Source: Rhizobium mongolense subsp. loessense (GTDB lineage Bacteria; Pseudomonadota; Alphaproteobacteria; Rhizobiales; Rhizobiaceae). From it: a stretch of DNA of 64,000 nucleotides. The notes beneath the pieces are model-generated. The model ran no database searches, was not told the DNA's origin, and saw nothing but the letters and a program-made list of their open reading frames with translations. Location of the stretch: positions 186,001-250,000 of the forward strand of contig NZ_FMTM01000002.1 of NCBI RefSeq assembly GCF_900099775.1. The letters run 5' to 3'. A program made the position numbers and the translations under genes. Of the stretch, positions 36,679-45,532 are shown one piece after another; position 1 is the stretch's first letter; every line of letters begins with the position of its first letter.

Positions 36679-37710
36679 TCAATTGAAGGCAATCTGCGCC
36701 TTCATCGCCTGGCTGCGATCAGTTGCCAGTTCGAAGGCCGTCACAGCGTCTGATAGGGGAAGTGTGTGGGTAATCAGCGGCTTCACGTCGATCAGCCCCT
36801 TTTGCATCAGTCCGACACCGGTCGCAAACTCCTCGTGAAAGCGGAAGGAACCACGCAGGTCCAGCTCCTTGGCTGTAATCGCCATCATCGGGAGGTTCAT
36901 GTCTCCACCAAGGCCAAGCTGAATAATCACCGCGCGCGGGCGAAGAGCAGCGATGCCGGCAACCAAGGCAGGCGCGGCACCGGAGCACTCGTACAGGACG
37001 TCGAATGAGCCCTTTTGAGCTGCGTAAGGGGTCAGCGCATCCGGCTCGCCTCCCATATTGATGGTCCTGTCGGCGCCAAGCTTGCGTGCCAGCGAGAGCG
37101 TGAAATCCGAGAGATCCGTTGCGACGATTTCGGCGGCGCCGGCACGGCGGGCTGCGAGGATCGACAGAAGGCCGATCGGCCCGCAGCCGGTCACCAGAAC
37201 CCGTTTACCCAATATTTCTCCCGCCCGGCGAGTGGCGTGAAGAGTAACGGCCAGGGGTTCTGCGATCGCCGCTTCGCCTGGGGTAAGACCGTCCGCCGAC
37301 ACGCATTGAAGGGCATCGGCGACGAGAACCTCTCGAAATGCTCCCTGGACATGCGGGAAAGGCATGGCACTGCCATAAAACCGCATATTGAGGCACTGAT
37401 TGTGAAGCCCTTCCTGGCAATATAGGCAGGACCGACACGGCCGGGAGGGAGAAACAGCGACGAGCTGGCCCGATTTCAATCCCTCAACGCCCGGGCCGAC
37501 TGCTTCGACATACGCGGACACCTCGTGACCAAGGATCATCGGCTCCCGCAGCCTGACGGCGCCGAAGCCGCCGTGATTGTAATAATGCAGATCGCTGCCG
37601 CAGATACCACCGGCTGCAAGGCGCAGGCGCACTTCTCCGGCTCCTGGCGTTTCGATCGGGCGCTCCTCGATACGCAGGTCTTTCGGACCGTGAATGACGA
37701 TGGCTTTCAT
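36679..37710 (-). CDS. idnD: L-idonate 5-dehydrogenase (zinc MDR family)
   Basis: A 343-residue medium-chain dehydrogenase. It has GGICGSDLHYYNHGGFG (catalytic zinc Cys), GHEVSAYVEAVGPGVEGL, a structural-zinc cysteine set in CRSCLYCQEGLHNQC, and the nucleotide fold VLVTGCGPIGLLSILAARRA. The HYYNHGGFG segment is characteristic of L-idonate 5-dehydrogenases, which convert L-idonate to 5-ketogluconate with NAD(P). It is the downstream gene of a two-gene minus operon with the reductase at 37722 (11 bp gap). Confidence 0.87.
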   Translation of the reverse strand: MKAIVIHGPKDLRIEERPIETPGAGEVRLRLAAGGICGSDLHYYNHGGFGAVRLREPMILGHEVSAYVEAVGPGVEGLKSGQLVAVSPSRPCRSCLYCQEGLHNQCLNMRFYGSAMPFPHVQGAFREVLVADALQCVSADGLTPGEAAIAEPLAVTLHATRRAGEILGKRVLVTGCGPIGLLSILAARRAGAAEIVATDLSDFTLSLARKLGADRTINMGGEPDALTPYAAQKGSFDVLYECSGAAPALVAGIAALRPRAVIIQLGLGGDMNLPMMAITAKELDLRGSFRFHEEFATGVGLMQKGLIDVKPLITHTLPLSDAVTAFELATDRSQAMKAQIAFN

Positions 37711-37721
37711 CGGCGCGCTCC

Positions 37722-38669
37722 TTAAAGAACCGGGGTCAGCAGGGGCTGACCGGAAAAATGCGCCATGAGATTGTCACGAACAAGCTGTCCCATGGCCTTG
37801 CGTGTTTCGATGGTTCCAGATGCGTGGTGTGGCTGCAAGAGCACATTGTCGAGGGCGAGAAACCGTGGATTGAGCTTCGGCTCACCTTCGAACACGTCAA
37901 GGGCGGCCGATCCCAGCGCACCGCATTCGAGTGCATCAAGCAGGGCTTCTTCATCGATATTGGAAGCGCGGGAAATATTGACCAGCATCCCCTCCCCGCC
38001 GAGGGCCGCAATCACCTCGCGGCCGACAATGTGGCGGGTGGCGGCGGAAGCGGCCAAAGTGACGAACAGGAAATCCGAACGCGCTGCGAGCGCTACCGGA
38101 TCGGCGACAAATTCCCAGTCGGCGGCAAAATCTTTTGGCGCTACATCGGAATAAGCGATTTGCATATCGAAGCCCTGAAGTCGTTTGGCCACTTCATAGC
38201 CGATCCGGCCAAGGCCGAGTACGCCTGCGCGGCGGCCCCACACGCGACGCTTCAGCGGGTAGAGCCCCTTTGCCGCCCAGCTTCCGTCCTTTACCCAGCT
38301 TTCCGCGCCAATCATGCCGCGCGACAGGCACAACATCATCGCCACGCCAAGATCCGCTACGTCGCTGGTCAGCACGTCCGGTGTGTTGGTGACGCGGATG
38401 CCACGTTCCCGGCAAGCCGCCAGATCGACGGCATCAAAACCAACCCCGTAGACGGAAATCAGCTCGAGTGAAGGGCAGGCCTCGATCATGGCCCGGCTGG
38501 CGCCGAGTTCGCCTCGCGTGGCGATCGCCCGGACATTGGGGCCGACAGCAGCAAGAAAGTCCGACTTATCGGGGGCCTCGAAGTAGCGATGTACCGAAAA
38601 TGCAGCATTCAGAGGCGCTTCGTCCCATTCCGGATAGGGCCCGACTTGAAGGATCTGGGGTTTGCTCAT
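37722..38669 (-). CDS. D-2-hydroxyacid dehydrogenase (2-ketogluconate/hydroxypyruvate reductase type)
   Basis: A 315-residue NAD(P)-dependent dehydrogenase: nucleotide motif VLGLGRIGYEVAKRLQGF, Arg in NISRASNIDEEALLDAL, Glu in DVFEGEPKLNPRF and catalytic His in LLQPHHASGTIETRKA. By family this is GhrB-like, reducing 2-keto acids such as 2-ketogluconate or hydroxypyruvate. The ATG at 38669 (GGAG 8 nt upstream) is preferred over the ATG at 38693. Its promoter region contains the palindromic operator at 38697. Confidence 0.85.
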   Translation of the reverse strand: MSKPQILQVGPYPEWDEAPLNAAFSVHRYFEAPDKSDFLAAVGPNVRAIATRGELGASRAMIEACPSLELISVYGVGFDAVDLAACRERGIRVTNTPDVLTSDVADLGVAMMLCLSRGMIGAESWVKDGSWAAKGLYPLKRRVWGRRAGVLGLGRIGYEVAKRLQGFDMQIAYSDVAPKDFAADWEFVADPVALAARSDFLFVTLAASAATRHIVGREVIAALGGEGMLVNISRASNIDEEALLDALECGALGSAALDVFEGEPKLNPRFLALDNVLLQPHHASGTIETRKAMGQLVRDNLMAHFSGQPLLTPVL

Positions 38670-38686
38670 TTCGGTGTCTCCGTCCC

Positions 38687-38715
38687 TTGACAATTAATGT
38701 TATCGATAACATAAA
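38687..38715 (+). promoter_or_regulatory. Divergent promoter with LacI/GntR-type operator ATGTTATCGATAACAT
   Basis: A perfect 16-bp palindrome at 38697-38712. TTGACA at 38687-38692 and CATAAA at 38710-38715, 17 bp apart, form a plus-strand promoter whose spacer is filled by the operator. The site sits between the idnD and idnO operons, so one repressor can silence both. The half-site GATAACAT with central CG is the type bound by E. coli GntR/IdnR. Confidence 0.82.
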
Positions 38716-38757
38716 GGTGGGCATTGCGATTGTCGAGACAAAAAATGAGGGAAACCA

Positions 38758-39516
38758 ATGGGGCAGGACTTGTTTGATTTGACGGGCCGCCGAGCCCTCG
38801 TCACGGGATCGTCGCAGGGGATCGGCCTTGCCCTTGCGCGCGGTCTTGCCAATGCGGGTGCCGAAATCGTGCTCAATGGCCGCAACGCCTCAAAACTTGC
38901 GGAAGCCGCCAGAGGTCTCGGCGGCAGCACGCATCAACTGGCGTTCGACGCGACCGATCATGAGGCCGTTCGCGCAGCAGTGGATGGCTTCGAAGCAACG
39001 ATCGGTGCGATCGACATCCTCGTAAACAATGCGGGAATGCAGCATCGCACGCCGCTCGAGGACTTTCCGGCGGACGCGTTCGAGCAGCTTATGCGGACCA
39101 ATATCTCCACTGTTTTCAACGTTGGCCAAGCGGTCGCACGGCACATGATCAAACGCGGAGCGGGCAAGATCATCAATATAGCCAGCGTACAGACTGCATT
39201 GGCACGTCCCGGCATTGCACCCTACACCGCGACGAAGGGCGCCGTGGGTAATCTGACCAAGGGAATGGCCACCGACTGGGCCAAGTACGGGCTGCAATGC
39301 AATGCCATTGCGCCCGGCTATTTCGATACGCCATTGAACGCCGCTTTGGTTGCCGATTCCGCTTTTTCCGCCTGGCTGGAAAAGCGCACGCCGGCCGGCC
39401 GCTGGGGCAAGGTGGACGAACTGGTCGGCGCCTGCGTGTTCCTCGCCTCCAACGCATCCTCATTTGTGAACGGACATGTGCTTTATGTTGACGGTGGCAT
39501 TACGGCCTCTCTTTGA
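38758..39516 (+). CDS. idnO: Gluconate 5-dehydrogenase (5-ketogluconate reductase), SDR family
   Basis: A 252-residue short-chain dehydrogenase: cofactor motif TGSSQGIGLALA, NNAGMQHRTPLEDF, and the catalytic Ser (IASVQTALA), Tyr and Lys (YTATKGAV). It begins LFDLTGRRALVTGSSQGIG as in IdnO proteins, which interconvert 5-ketogluconate and gluconate. It is the first gene of a five-gene plus-strand run with overlapping ends, opposite idnD, completing the L-idonate to gluconate route. Confidence 0.88.
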   Translation: MGQDLFDLTGRRALVTGSSQGIGLALARGLANAGAEIVLNGRNASKLAEAARGLGGSTHQLAFDATDHEAVRAAVDGFEATIGAIDILVNNAGMQHRTPLEDFPADAFEQLMRTNISTVFNVGQAVARHMIKRGAGKIINIASVQTALARPGIAPYTATKGAVGNLTKGMATDWAKYGLQCNAIAPGYFDTPLNAALVADSAFSAWLEKRTPAGRWGKVDELVGACVFLASNASSFVNGHVLYVDGGITASL

Positions 39517-40021
39517 GGTTCCGCAGCGACTGGTGCTGATGGGGGTTGCAGGGTGCGGCAAGTCCTCTGTCGGGGCCGCGCTCGCCGCGCGAGTGGGGGC
39601 GGCATATCTCGATGGCGACGACCTTCACCCGTCGGCGAACATCGACAAGATGAGCCGCGGCATGGCCTTGGACGATGAGGATCGCTGGCCATGGTTGACC
39701 CTCGTGGGCGAGGCTCTGGCCAAGTCCGAAGGGCCGCAGATCGTCGGCTGTTCGGCGCTCAAGCGAGCCTACCGCGCTCACATCACGCAAACTTCCGGAG
39801 AGACGATCACCTTCGTTCATCTTGCCGGTACGCCCGAGGTCATCAAGGCGCGAATGAATGCAAGAAAAGGTCATTTTATGCCGGCCGGCCTGCTGACGAG
39901 CCAGTTCGCAGCGCTGGAACCACCGGAGGCGGACGAAAACGCGTTCAGCGTGGATATCGACCGACCGTTCGGCGCCATCGTCGAAGCAATCGTCACGCAA
40001 CTGGAAGGAATGAAAACATGA
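39476..40021 (+). CDS. gntK: Gluconokinase
   Basis: A 181-residue kinase with P-loop MGVAGCGKSSVG, the gluconate-binding DGDDLHPSANIDKMSRGMAL, DDEDRWPWL, CSALKRAYR and the lid motif HFMPAGLLTSQFAALE, all diagnostic of gluconokinases. It makes 6-phosphogluconate for the Entner-Doudoroff or pentose-phosphate route. The start is uncertain: ATG at 39476 or 39485 lies inside idnO (41 or 32 nt overlap), and an internal start just before the P-loop is possible. The 3' end overlaps the next gene by ATGA. Confidence 0.9.
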   Translation: MCFMLTVALRPLFEVPQRLVLMGVAGCGKSSVGAALAARVGAAYLDGDDLHPSANIDKMSRGMALDDEDRWPWLTLVGEALAKSEGPQIVGCSALKRAYRAHITQTSGETITFVHLAGTPEVIKARMNARKGHFMPAGLLTSQFAALEPPEADENAFSVDIDRPFGAIVEAIVTQLEGMKT

Positions 40022-40905
40022 CGAACAAGGTTGCATTGATTGGCGCCGGCGCGATGGGCGGCGCCATCGGAACGCGGCTCGTCGAAACCGGGAACCATTT
40101 GACGGTCTTTGATCTCGACACGACCAAGATGCGCGAGTTGGTCGACAAAGGCGCTCTGCCGGCGGCAAGCGCGGCGGAAGCAGCCGCCGGCTCGGACTAT
40201 GTCATCCTCAGCCTCAACTCGGCGAAAATCGTCCGGCTCGCCGTCTTCGGAGAAGGCGGCGTTGCAGGCGGCGCCAAGCCCGGAACTGTCGTCATAGACA
40301 TGTCCTCGATCGACCCGGAGGCGACGAAGGCCCTGGCGTCCGAGGCAGCGGAAAAGGGCCTGCGCTGGGTCGACAGTCCCCTGTCGGGTGGCGCGCCCAA
40401 GGCATTGGTCGGACAGCTTACGCTTATGGCCGGCGGCAAGGAACGAGATGTCGCTGATGCATACGAGGTGTTGCGGCACGTTGCCTCCAACTACACGCAT
40501 ATGGGGCCTTCCGGCGCCGGCCAGACCACGAAGCTGATCAACCAGGTTCTCTGCGGGCTCAATTTCCTGGCCGTGGCGGAAGCGACGCAGTTGGCTCTCG
40601 ACGCCGGCGTGGATGCGGCAAAGATCCCGCAGGCATTGAAGGGCGGCCGGGCCGACAGCGCAATCCTGCAAGAATACATGCCGCGCTTTGTCGTCAAAGA
40701 TTACCGTCGCACCGGAAGGATCGACAATATGGTCAAGGATTTGAGCGGGGCGCAGGATCTCGCCCGCCGCACCAATACCGCCATGCCGCTGACGGCGCTG
40801 TGCGCCGAAATTCACCGCATGCTGACTGCCGCCGGTCTCGGCGGTGAGGACCAAGCCGCCCTGATGGAATTTTTCAAGGGGCCCAACAAGGACATCGTAC
40901 AATGA
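40018..40905 (+). CDS. Beta-hydroxyacid dehydrogenase (3-hydroxyisobutyrate dehydrogenase/tartronate semialdehyde reductase family)
   Basis: A 295-residue protein: cofactor motif ALIGAGAMGGAIGTRLVETG, substrate motif VDSPLSGGAPKALVGQLTLM, and catalytic Lys in GAGQTTKLINQVLCGLN. The family oxidises beta-hydroxy acids or reduces semialdehydes with NAD(P). Within a sugar-acid operon it could be a tartronate semialdehyde or threonate-type dehydrogenase; the precise substrate is not readable. The start codon overlaps the gntK stop (ATGA). Confidence 0.85.
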   Translation: MTNKVALIGAGAMGGAIGTRLVETGNHLTVFDLDTTKMRELVDKGALPAASAAEAAAGSDYVILSLNSAKIVRLAVFGEGGVAGGAKPGTVVIDMSSIDPEATKALASEAAEKGLRWVDSPLSGGAPKALVGQLTLMAGGKERDVADAYEVLRHVASNYTHMGPSGAGQTTKLINQVLCGLNFLAVAEATQLALDAGVDAAKIPQALKGGRADSAILQEYMPRFVVKDYRRTGRIDNMVKDLSGAQDLARRTNTAMPLTALCAEIHRMLTAAGLGGEDQAALMEFFKGPNKDIVQ

Positions 40906-41234
40906 TCACACGCTATGCCCTCTTCGAAGGAAAAGTGAAGGACGGTCAAACGGAGGCGTTTCGGGCCGCTGTGCTCAACGACATCCTGCCGAAATGGAAG
41001 GCCTTTCCCGGCGCCCTCGATGTCCGGGTAACCTTCGCCGATGCCCGCGATGAAGGAGCGCCGGAAATTCCCATGATCCTTGCGATCAACTATCCCGATC
41101 TTGCTACCGTCGAGGCCGCGCTTGCGAGTCCAGCCCGCACCGCGGCCAAGGCAGCGACGGAAGAGGTATTGGCACGCTTTTTCGACGGGCGAATCCATCA
41201 TCATGTGACCCAGGCAAACGAATTCCGGCTCTAA
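40902..41234 (+). CDS. Small ABM/Dabb-fold protein of the gluconate operon
   Basis: A 110-residue protein, MITRYALFEGKVKDGQTEAF and then RAAVLNDILPKWKAFPGALD, resembling dimeric alpha-beta barrel proteins (EthD, ABM). It overlaps the upstream dehydrogenase by ATGA, so it is co-translated. The family includes small isomerases and monooxygenases; a sugar-acid or lactone isomerase is conceivable but not shown. Confidence 0.7.
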   Translation: MITRYALFEGKVKDGQTEAFRAAVLNDILPKWKAFPGALDVRVTFADARDEGAPEIPMILAINYPDLATVEAALASPARTAAKAATEEVLARFFDGRIHHHVTQANEFRL

Positions 41235-41370
41235 CCTCGACGCCGTGGCGGCTGGTTTGTTCTTGGCTGTTCGACTACCAGCAAGGCGCCAGACCCAAAG
41301 TCCGACCGTCGTTGAACGAGGCGAAATCACGACCTGCTTGCAAACTAGGCGTAAAGCCGGTTGTATTAAG

Positions 41371-41386
41371 CTGGTAACGATAACAT
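41371..41386. promoter_or_regulatory. LacI-type operator upstream of the regulator gene
   Basis: CTGGTAACGATAACAT matches 13 of 16 positions of the palindrome at 38697. It ends 2 nt before the ATG of the LacI gene at 41389, which suggests autoregulation by road-block. Confidence 0.65.
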
Positions 41387-41388
41387 GG

Positions 41389-42414
41389 ATGCAAATGCCC
41401 AATATTCGTAAACCACCAACCATGGCGGATGTCGCCCGCATGGCGGGCGTGTCGCCGATGACGGTGTCGCGCGCTTTCAAGCGCGACACCTCCGTCAGCC
41501 AAGAGACACGCGAGGCTGTCAGACGCGCAACCGAGGAACTTGGTTACGTCTTCGACAGCACGGCTTCCAATCTTCGATCACAGCGCACGGATTTCGTGGC
41601 CGTTACAATCCCCTCGATCAACAATGCCAATTTCGCTGATACGGTGCGGGCGCTGTCGGACGGCTTGTCGGATAAGGGCTTGCAGGTCCTGCTCGGCTAC
41701 ACGAACTACGACGTTCGTGAAGAAGAGCGGCTGATCGAGCAGCTCTTGCGGCGCAAGCCCGAAGCAATCGTGGTAACGGGCGGCAAGCATACATCGCGAG
41801 CCCGCAAACTCCTGTCGAATGCCGGCATCCCCGTCATTGAAACCTGGGACCTTCCGGAAGATCCGATTGGACACGTGGTTGGGTTCTCCAACGCATTGGC
41901 GGTGCGCGAGATGATCGATCATTTTGTCACCGTCGGCTATAGAAAGGTCGCCTTCATTGGTGGTGATGCTGATCGCGACACGCGCGGCAGCGATCGTCGA
42001 GCCGGCTTCATAACCGCGATGGAGGATCACGGGTTGGACGCGACGCGCCTGATTGCCGCCGGGCCGCCGCCGATTTCAATGCGCGAGGGCGCGAACGCGA
42101 TGGGCCGGTTGCTGGAGCATTTCCCAGATACCGAAGCGGTCATCTGCGTTTCTGATCTTTCCGCCTTCGGCGCCCTTACCGAATGTCAACGGCGCGGCAT
42201 TGCGGTGCCGGACCAGATTGCCATCGGCGGCTTCGGCGACTACGAGATCGGCGCAATTTGCGTTCCCAGTCTGACAACGATCAATGCCTTTGCTGCCGAG
42301 ATCGGAGCAAAAACGGCGCAGCTCATTCTCGACGTCCTGGACGGGTCGCTTTCGGACAGCGCGGCCGTGATAACGATCCGACCGGATTTGATCCTGCGCC
42401 AAACAAGCCGCTGA
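41389..42414 (+). CDS. LacI-family regulator of the idonate/gluconate genes (GntR/IdnR-like)
   Basis: A 341-residue protein. The HTH is PPTMADVARMAGVSPMTVSR with hinge helix ELGYVFDSTASNLRSQ; the periplasmic-binding-like effector domain follows (LVLG-type core, IGGDADRDTRGSDRRAGF). The recognition helix SPMTVSR is of the class that reads operators with a GATAACAT half-site. It lies just downstream of the gluconate operon on the same strand. An alternative ATG two codons on is equally possible. Confidence 0.88.
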   Translation: MQMPNIRKPPTMADVARMAGVSPMTVSRAFKRDTSVSQETREAVRRATEELGYVFDSTASNLRSQRTDFVAVTIPSINNANFADTVRALSDGLSDKGLQVLLGYTNYDVREEERLIEQLLRRKPEAIVVTGGKHTSRARKLLSNAGIPVIETWDLPEDPIGHVVGFSNALAVREMIDHFVTVGYRKVAFIGGDADRDTRGSDRRAGFITAMEDHGLDATRLIAAGPPPISMREGANAMGRLLEHFPDTEAVICVSDLSAFGALTECQRRGIAVPDQIAIGGFGDYEIGAICVPSLTTINAFAAEIGAKTAQLILDVLDGSLSDSAAVITIRPDLILRQTSR

Positions 42415-42463
42415 GGAAATAGCGGGCCGGAAGAAGATTGCTCGCCCACCCGCTCTGTCACGA

Positions 42464-43195
42464 TTACTTCACGTCCGATTTCACAAACTGCCGCAACTCG
42501 GGCGTCTGTGGATTAGCAAACAGCTCGGTGGATGCCCCCTGCTCCCAGATCGTGCCCTTGTGCATGAAGATCGTCTGCGTAGCCACCCGCCGTGCAAAAC
42601 CCATCTCATGCGTGACAAGTATCATGGTCATTCCATCGCGGGCCAATTTCTCCATGACCGTCAGCACTTCCTCGGTCAGTTCCGGATCGAGGGCAGAGGT
42701 GACTTCGTCAAAGAGCATCACCTTCGGACGCATTGCAAGTGAACGGGCAATTGCCACACGCTGCTGCTGGCCGCCGGAAAGCTGGTCCGGATAGGCATCG
42801 AATTTTTCCGACAGGCCCACGAGCTGGAGGACCTCGCGGGCGATCTCCCGTGTCTGCGCCTTCGCAACGTCTTTGACAATGCGGGGCGCCAGCATGATGT
42901 TCTCGCCCACGGTCAAATGTGGAAAGAGGTTGTAGCTTTGGAAGACGATGCCGACATCGGTGCGCAGGCTTCGCAGCGCCTTTGCGTCTCCTCCAAGCGC
43001 ATGGCCGGCGATCTCTATGCGACCGGAATTGATCTTTTCCAAGCCGTTCATGCAGCGCAGCAGCGTGCTCTTCCCAGAACCTGACCGGCCGATCAGTGCA
43101 AAGACCTCTCCGCGCCCGACGCTGAGCGATACGCCCTTGAGAACCTCGAGCGCACCGAAGCTCTTGTGAACATTTTCAACGATTACTTCCGGCAT
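42464..43195 (-). CDS. PAAT-family (polar amino acid type) ABC transporter ATPase
   Basis: A 243-residue ATPase: Walker A GRSGSGKSTLLRCMNGLEK, Q-loop VFQSYNLFPHLTV, signature LSGGQQQRVAIARSLAM, Walker B VMLFDEVTSALDPEL, switch His in LVTHEMGFARRV. This is the GlnQ/HisP group. The ATG at 43195 lies 20 nt inside the preceding permease gene. It is the last gene of a four-gene minus operon: SBP, two permeases, ATPase. Confidence 0.92.
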   Translation of the reverse strand: MPEVIVENVHKSFGALEVLKGVSLSVGRGEVFALIGRSGSGKSTLLRCMNGLEKINSGRIEIAGHALGGDAKALRSLRTDVGIVFQSYNLFPHLTVGENIMLAPRIVKDVAKAQTREIAREVLQLVGLSEKFDAYPDQLSGGQQQRVAIARSLAMRPKVMLFDEVTSALDPELTEEVLTVMEKLARDGMTMILVTHEMGFARRVATQTIFMHKGTIWEQGASTELFANPQTPELRQFVKSDVK

Positions 43196-43835
43196 GAAGC
43201 CTCCTTTCCAGCCAACGCGACAGCTGGGACAATGGGTAGCAGACGACGAAATAAAGAGCGGCCACCGCGATGAAGACACGGAAGGGCTGGAATGTCGTGT
43301 TATTGACAAGCTGCCCTGCGCGGGCGAGTTCGACGAAGCCGATGATCGATGTGATCGACGTATTCTTGACCACCTGCACCGCAAAGCCGACGGTTGGCGG
43401 CAGCGAAACGCGGATTGCCTGGGGCAGGATGATGTAGCGGTATTGTTGAAGGCGGGTCATGGCAAGCGATTCCGACGCTTCCCATTGCTGCTTCGGCACC
43501 GCCTGGATGCAGCCGCGCCAGATTTCCGCGAGATAACCTGATGCGTAGATCGTCATCGATGCGCCGGCGGCAAAGAGTGGCGGCAGTTCAAGCCCGGCAA
43601 GGCTGAGGCCGTAATAGGACAAGAACAGGATCATCAGCACCGGAATGCCCTGGATAACCTGAATATAAGAACCTGCGGCAAAGCGCACGGCCCTGATGGG
43701 CGAGGTTCGGGAAAGCGCCACGGCAAAGCCCAGCAGACCTCCACCGACAAGGGCGATGACCGTCAGGAGAATGGTCCACTGCAGTGCTTGCAGCAGGAAA
43801 CCGAATTCGTCGAAACCGAATGTTCTCAGCGTCAT
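43176..43835 (-). CDS. PAAT-family ABC permease
   Basis: A 219-residue permease starting MTLRTFGFDEFGFLLQAL, with five helices and the EAA loop EASESLAMTRLQQYRYIILPQ. YIQVIQGIPVLMILFL is the typical first-loop motif of amino-acid permeases. Its start overlaps the stop of the upstream permease by 4 nt. Confidence 0.9.
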   Translation of the reverse strand: MTLRTFGFDEFGFLLQALQWTILLTVIALVGGGLLGFAVALSRTSPIRAVRFAAGSYIQVIQGIPVLMILFLSYYGLSLAGLELPPLFAAGASMTIYASGYLAEIWRGCIQAVPKQQWEASESLAMTRLQQYRYIILPQAIRVSLPPTVGFAVQVVKNTSITSIIGFVELARAGQLVNNTTFQPFRVFIAVAALYFVVCYPLSQLSRWLERRLHAGSNR

Positions 43836-44536
43836 GCCGGCACCTCCGGCAGGGCCGTCATCGTGCGGCGGGCAACCCGCCTGCCAAAAAGCCACATGCC
43901 GATGAATGCCAGGCCAGCGCGCAGCGCCAGTGCCAGCGCGAGATAGATCAGCGTGACGACAATATAGACTTCGAAAGACCGGTAGGTCTGCGATTCAACG
44001 AAAGCAGCCGAGGCGGCAAGCTCATGGGTCGAAATTGCCGAGCAAATGCTGGAGGCCAGCATCATCAACACGAACTGGCTGCACAGCGCCGGATAAACCT
44101 TGGCGACCGCCGGCACCAGAATGACGTGGCGATAGATCTGGAAACGCGAGAAGCCAAGCGCCTCGCCCGCTTCGATCTGAGATTTGTGCACGGCCTCGAT
44201 GCCGGCACGGATGATTTCCGTTGAATAGGCGGCAAGATTGATGGTCATGCCGATCAGCGCCGCCGTATCGGCGCCCACGCGAAAACCGAGCCCGGGCAGG
44301 CCGAAATAGACGATGAAGAGCTGGACCAGAAAGGGCGTGTTGCGGATCACCTCGACGTAAGCATCGACAAGATACCGCACGGCACCGCCCTTTATGGAGC
44401 GCAAGGATGCAAGCATGACACCTGCTGCCGAACCGAGAATGATCGAAAGGATCGACAGCTTGATCGTCAGCCAGATACCGCTAAGGATTTCGCCTTGATA
44501 CTGGGCCAGCACGCCGAATTGAAATGTGTAGGACAT
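43832..44536 (-). CDS. PAAT-family ABC permease
   Basis: A 234-residue permease starting MSYTFQFGVLAQYQGEIL. It has EVIRNTPFLVQLFIVYFGLP (family motif) and the EAA loop EAGEALGFSRFQIYRHVILV. It is the heterodimer partner of the next permease. A hairpin lies between it and the SBP gene. Confidence 0.9.
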   Translation of the reverse strand: MSYTFQFGVLAQYQGEILSGIWLTIKLSILSIILGSAAGVMLASLRSIKGGAVRYLVDAYVEVIRNTPFLVQLFIVYFGLPGLGFRVGADTAALIGMTINLAAYSTEIIRAGIEAVHKSQIEAGEALGFSRFQIYRHVILVPAVAKVYPALCSQFVLMMLASSICSAISTHELAASAAFVESQTYRSFEVYIVVTLIYLALALALRAGLAFIGMWLFGRRVARRTMTALPEVPA

Positions 44537-44561
44537 AAACGAGCTCCGTCGAAGTTTCGCG

Positions 44562-44586
44562 GCCTGCCGGTGCCTCACCGGCAGGC
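44562..44586 (-). promoter_or_regulatory. Intercistronic hairpin between SBP and permease genes
   Basis: GCCTGCCGGTG / CACCGGCAGGC, 11 bp perfect, loop of 3 nt, in the 66-nt gap. Such structures commonly protect the SBP message and lower downstream expression. No T-run follows. Confidence 0.6.
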
Positions 44587-44602
44587 TTTCACGCAAGCTC
44601 AA

Positions 44603-45406
44603 TCAGAAGGACGGAAGGGTCGGCATCGGACGGCCTGTCCATTTCGTCGCGATCTTGTCGAGATCGCCGGAGATCTTCATCAGATAAATCGACGTATTCA
44701 GCCATTGACGCAGTTCGAAATCGTCGAGCTTCGTCGCCATCGAGTTGCCCTGCTGGAAGAAGGTGAAGCCGACCTGGAGGCCAGCGTCCGGACGCTGCTT
44801 GATGATCGCCTCTCCAACAGTCGACGGCAGTGCGACCGCATCCGCCTGACCGGCAATCAGCGCCTGCGCACTGGTGGAGTCGTCTTCGAAAACCACGATC
44901 TCCATGCCGGGGACCGCCGCCTTGCGAAGAGCGGTTTCCTGTGACGAACCCCGATTGACCGCGACGCGCTTGCCCTGAAGATCGGCAAGGCTCGCAAACT
45001 TCTGGTCGGGACCGGATATGATGTCCATGTTAAAGGCGCTGTAGGGCTGCGTAAACATGACGGTCTTGGCACGCTCACCCGTGGGGGCCAGCGTCGCAAC
45101 GAGAAAATCGACCTTGCCGGTCTGGAGCGCTGGAATGCGGGCCGGGGGCGTCAGTGGGACGAGTTCGACCGGCAGCGAGAGATATCCGGCAATCAAATTG
45201 GCGACGTCAACGTCGTAGCCGGTCGGATTACCTTTTTCATCCACCATCCCCATCGGCGGCGCACCGGTCAGAACGCCGATCCGGACCGTGCCGCGTGATA
45301 TGATGTCATTGAGCGTGACCGCCCCGGCTTCGGCCGTCATCGCCAAGGACGTGATGGCGAGTGCGGCTGCCGTTACAACCGCGCGCATAGACTTACGAAC
45401 ATTCAT
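44603..45406 (-). CDS. PAAT-family substrate-binding protein (SBP family 3)
   Basis: A 267-residue periplasmic protein starting MNVRKSMRAVVTAAALAITS with a signal peptide cleaved near AEAGA. Family-3 marks: RGTVRIGVLTGAPPMGMVDE, GNPTGYDVDVANLIAGYL, and GKRVAVNRGSSQETALRK. In amino-acid binders the loop with Arg before the alpha-carboxylate is conserved; here ATLAPTGERAKTVMFTQPY supplies Arg. It lies in a LacI-controlled sugar-acid region, so the ligand may be an acidic sugar derivative rather than an amino acid (inference). Confidence 0.88.
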   Translation of the reverse strand: MNVRKSMRAVVTAAALAITSLAMTAEAGAVTLNDIISRGTVRIGVLTGAPPMGMVDEKGNPTGYDVDVANLIAGYLSLPVELVPLTPPARIPALQTGKVDFLVATLAPTGERAKTVMFTQPYSAFNMDIISGPDQKFASLADLQGKRVAVNRGSSQETALRKAAVPGMEIVVFEDDSTSAQALIAGQADAVALPSTVGEAIIKQRPDAGLQVGFTFFQQGNSMATKLDDFELRQWLNTSIYLMKISGDLDKIATKWTGRPMPTLPSF

Positions 45407-45532
45407 GACATTCCTCCACCTGATTTGACTGAGCTCTTGCTCGTGCATGCGATCTCTGGAGCGACAGAAACCGCTCCATTACTCGCCTCCTCTGGACTCC
45501 CTTGCACCGGGCATTGCATCTGAATGGTGCAA

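Noticed and set aside
39871..40902. Minus-strand frame of 343 codons
   Set aside because: Antisense to gluconokinase and the beta-hydroxyacid dehydrogenase, both with intact motifs.
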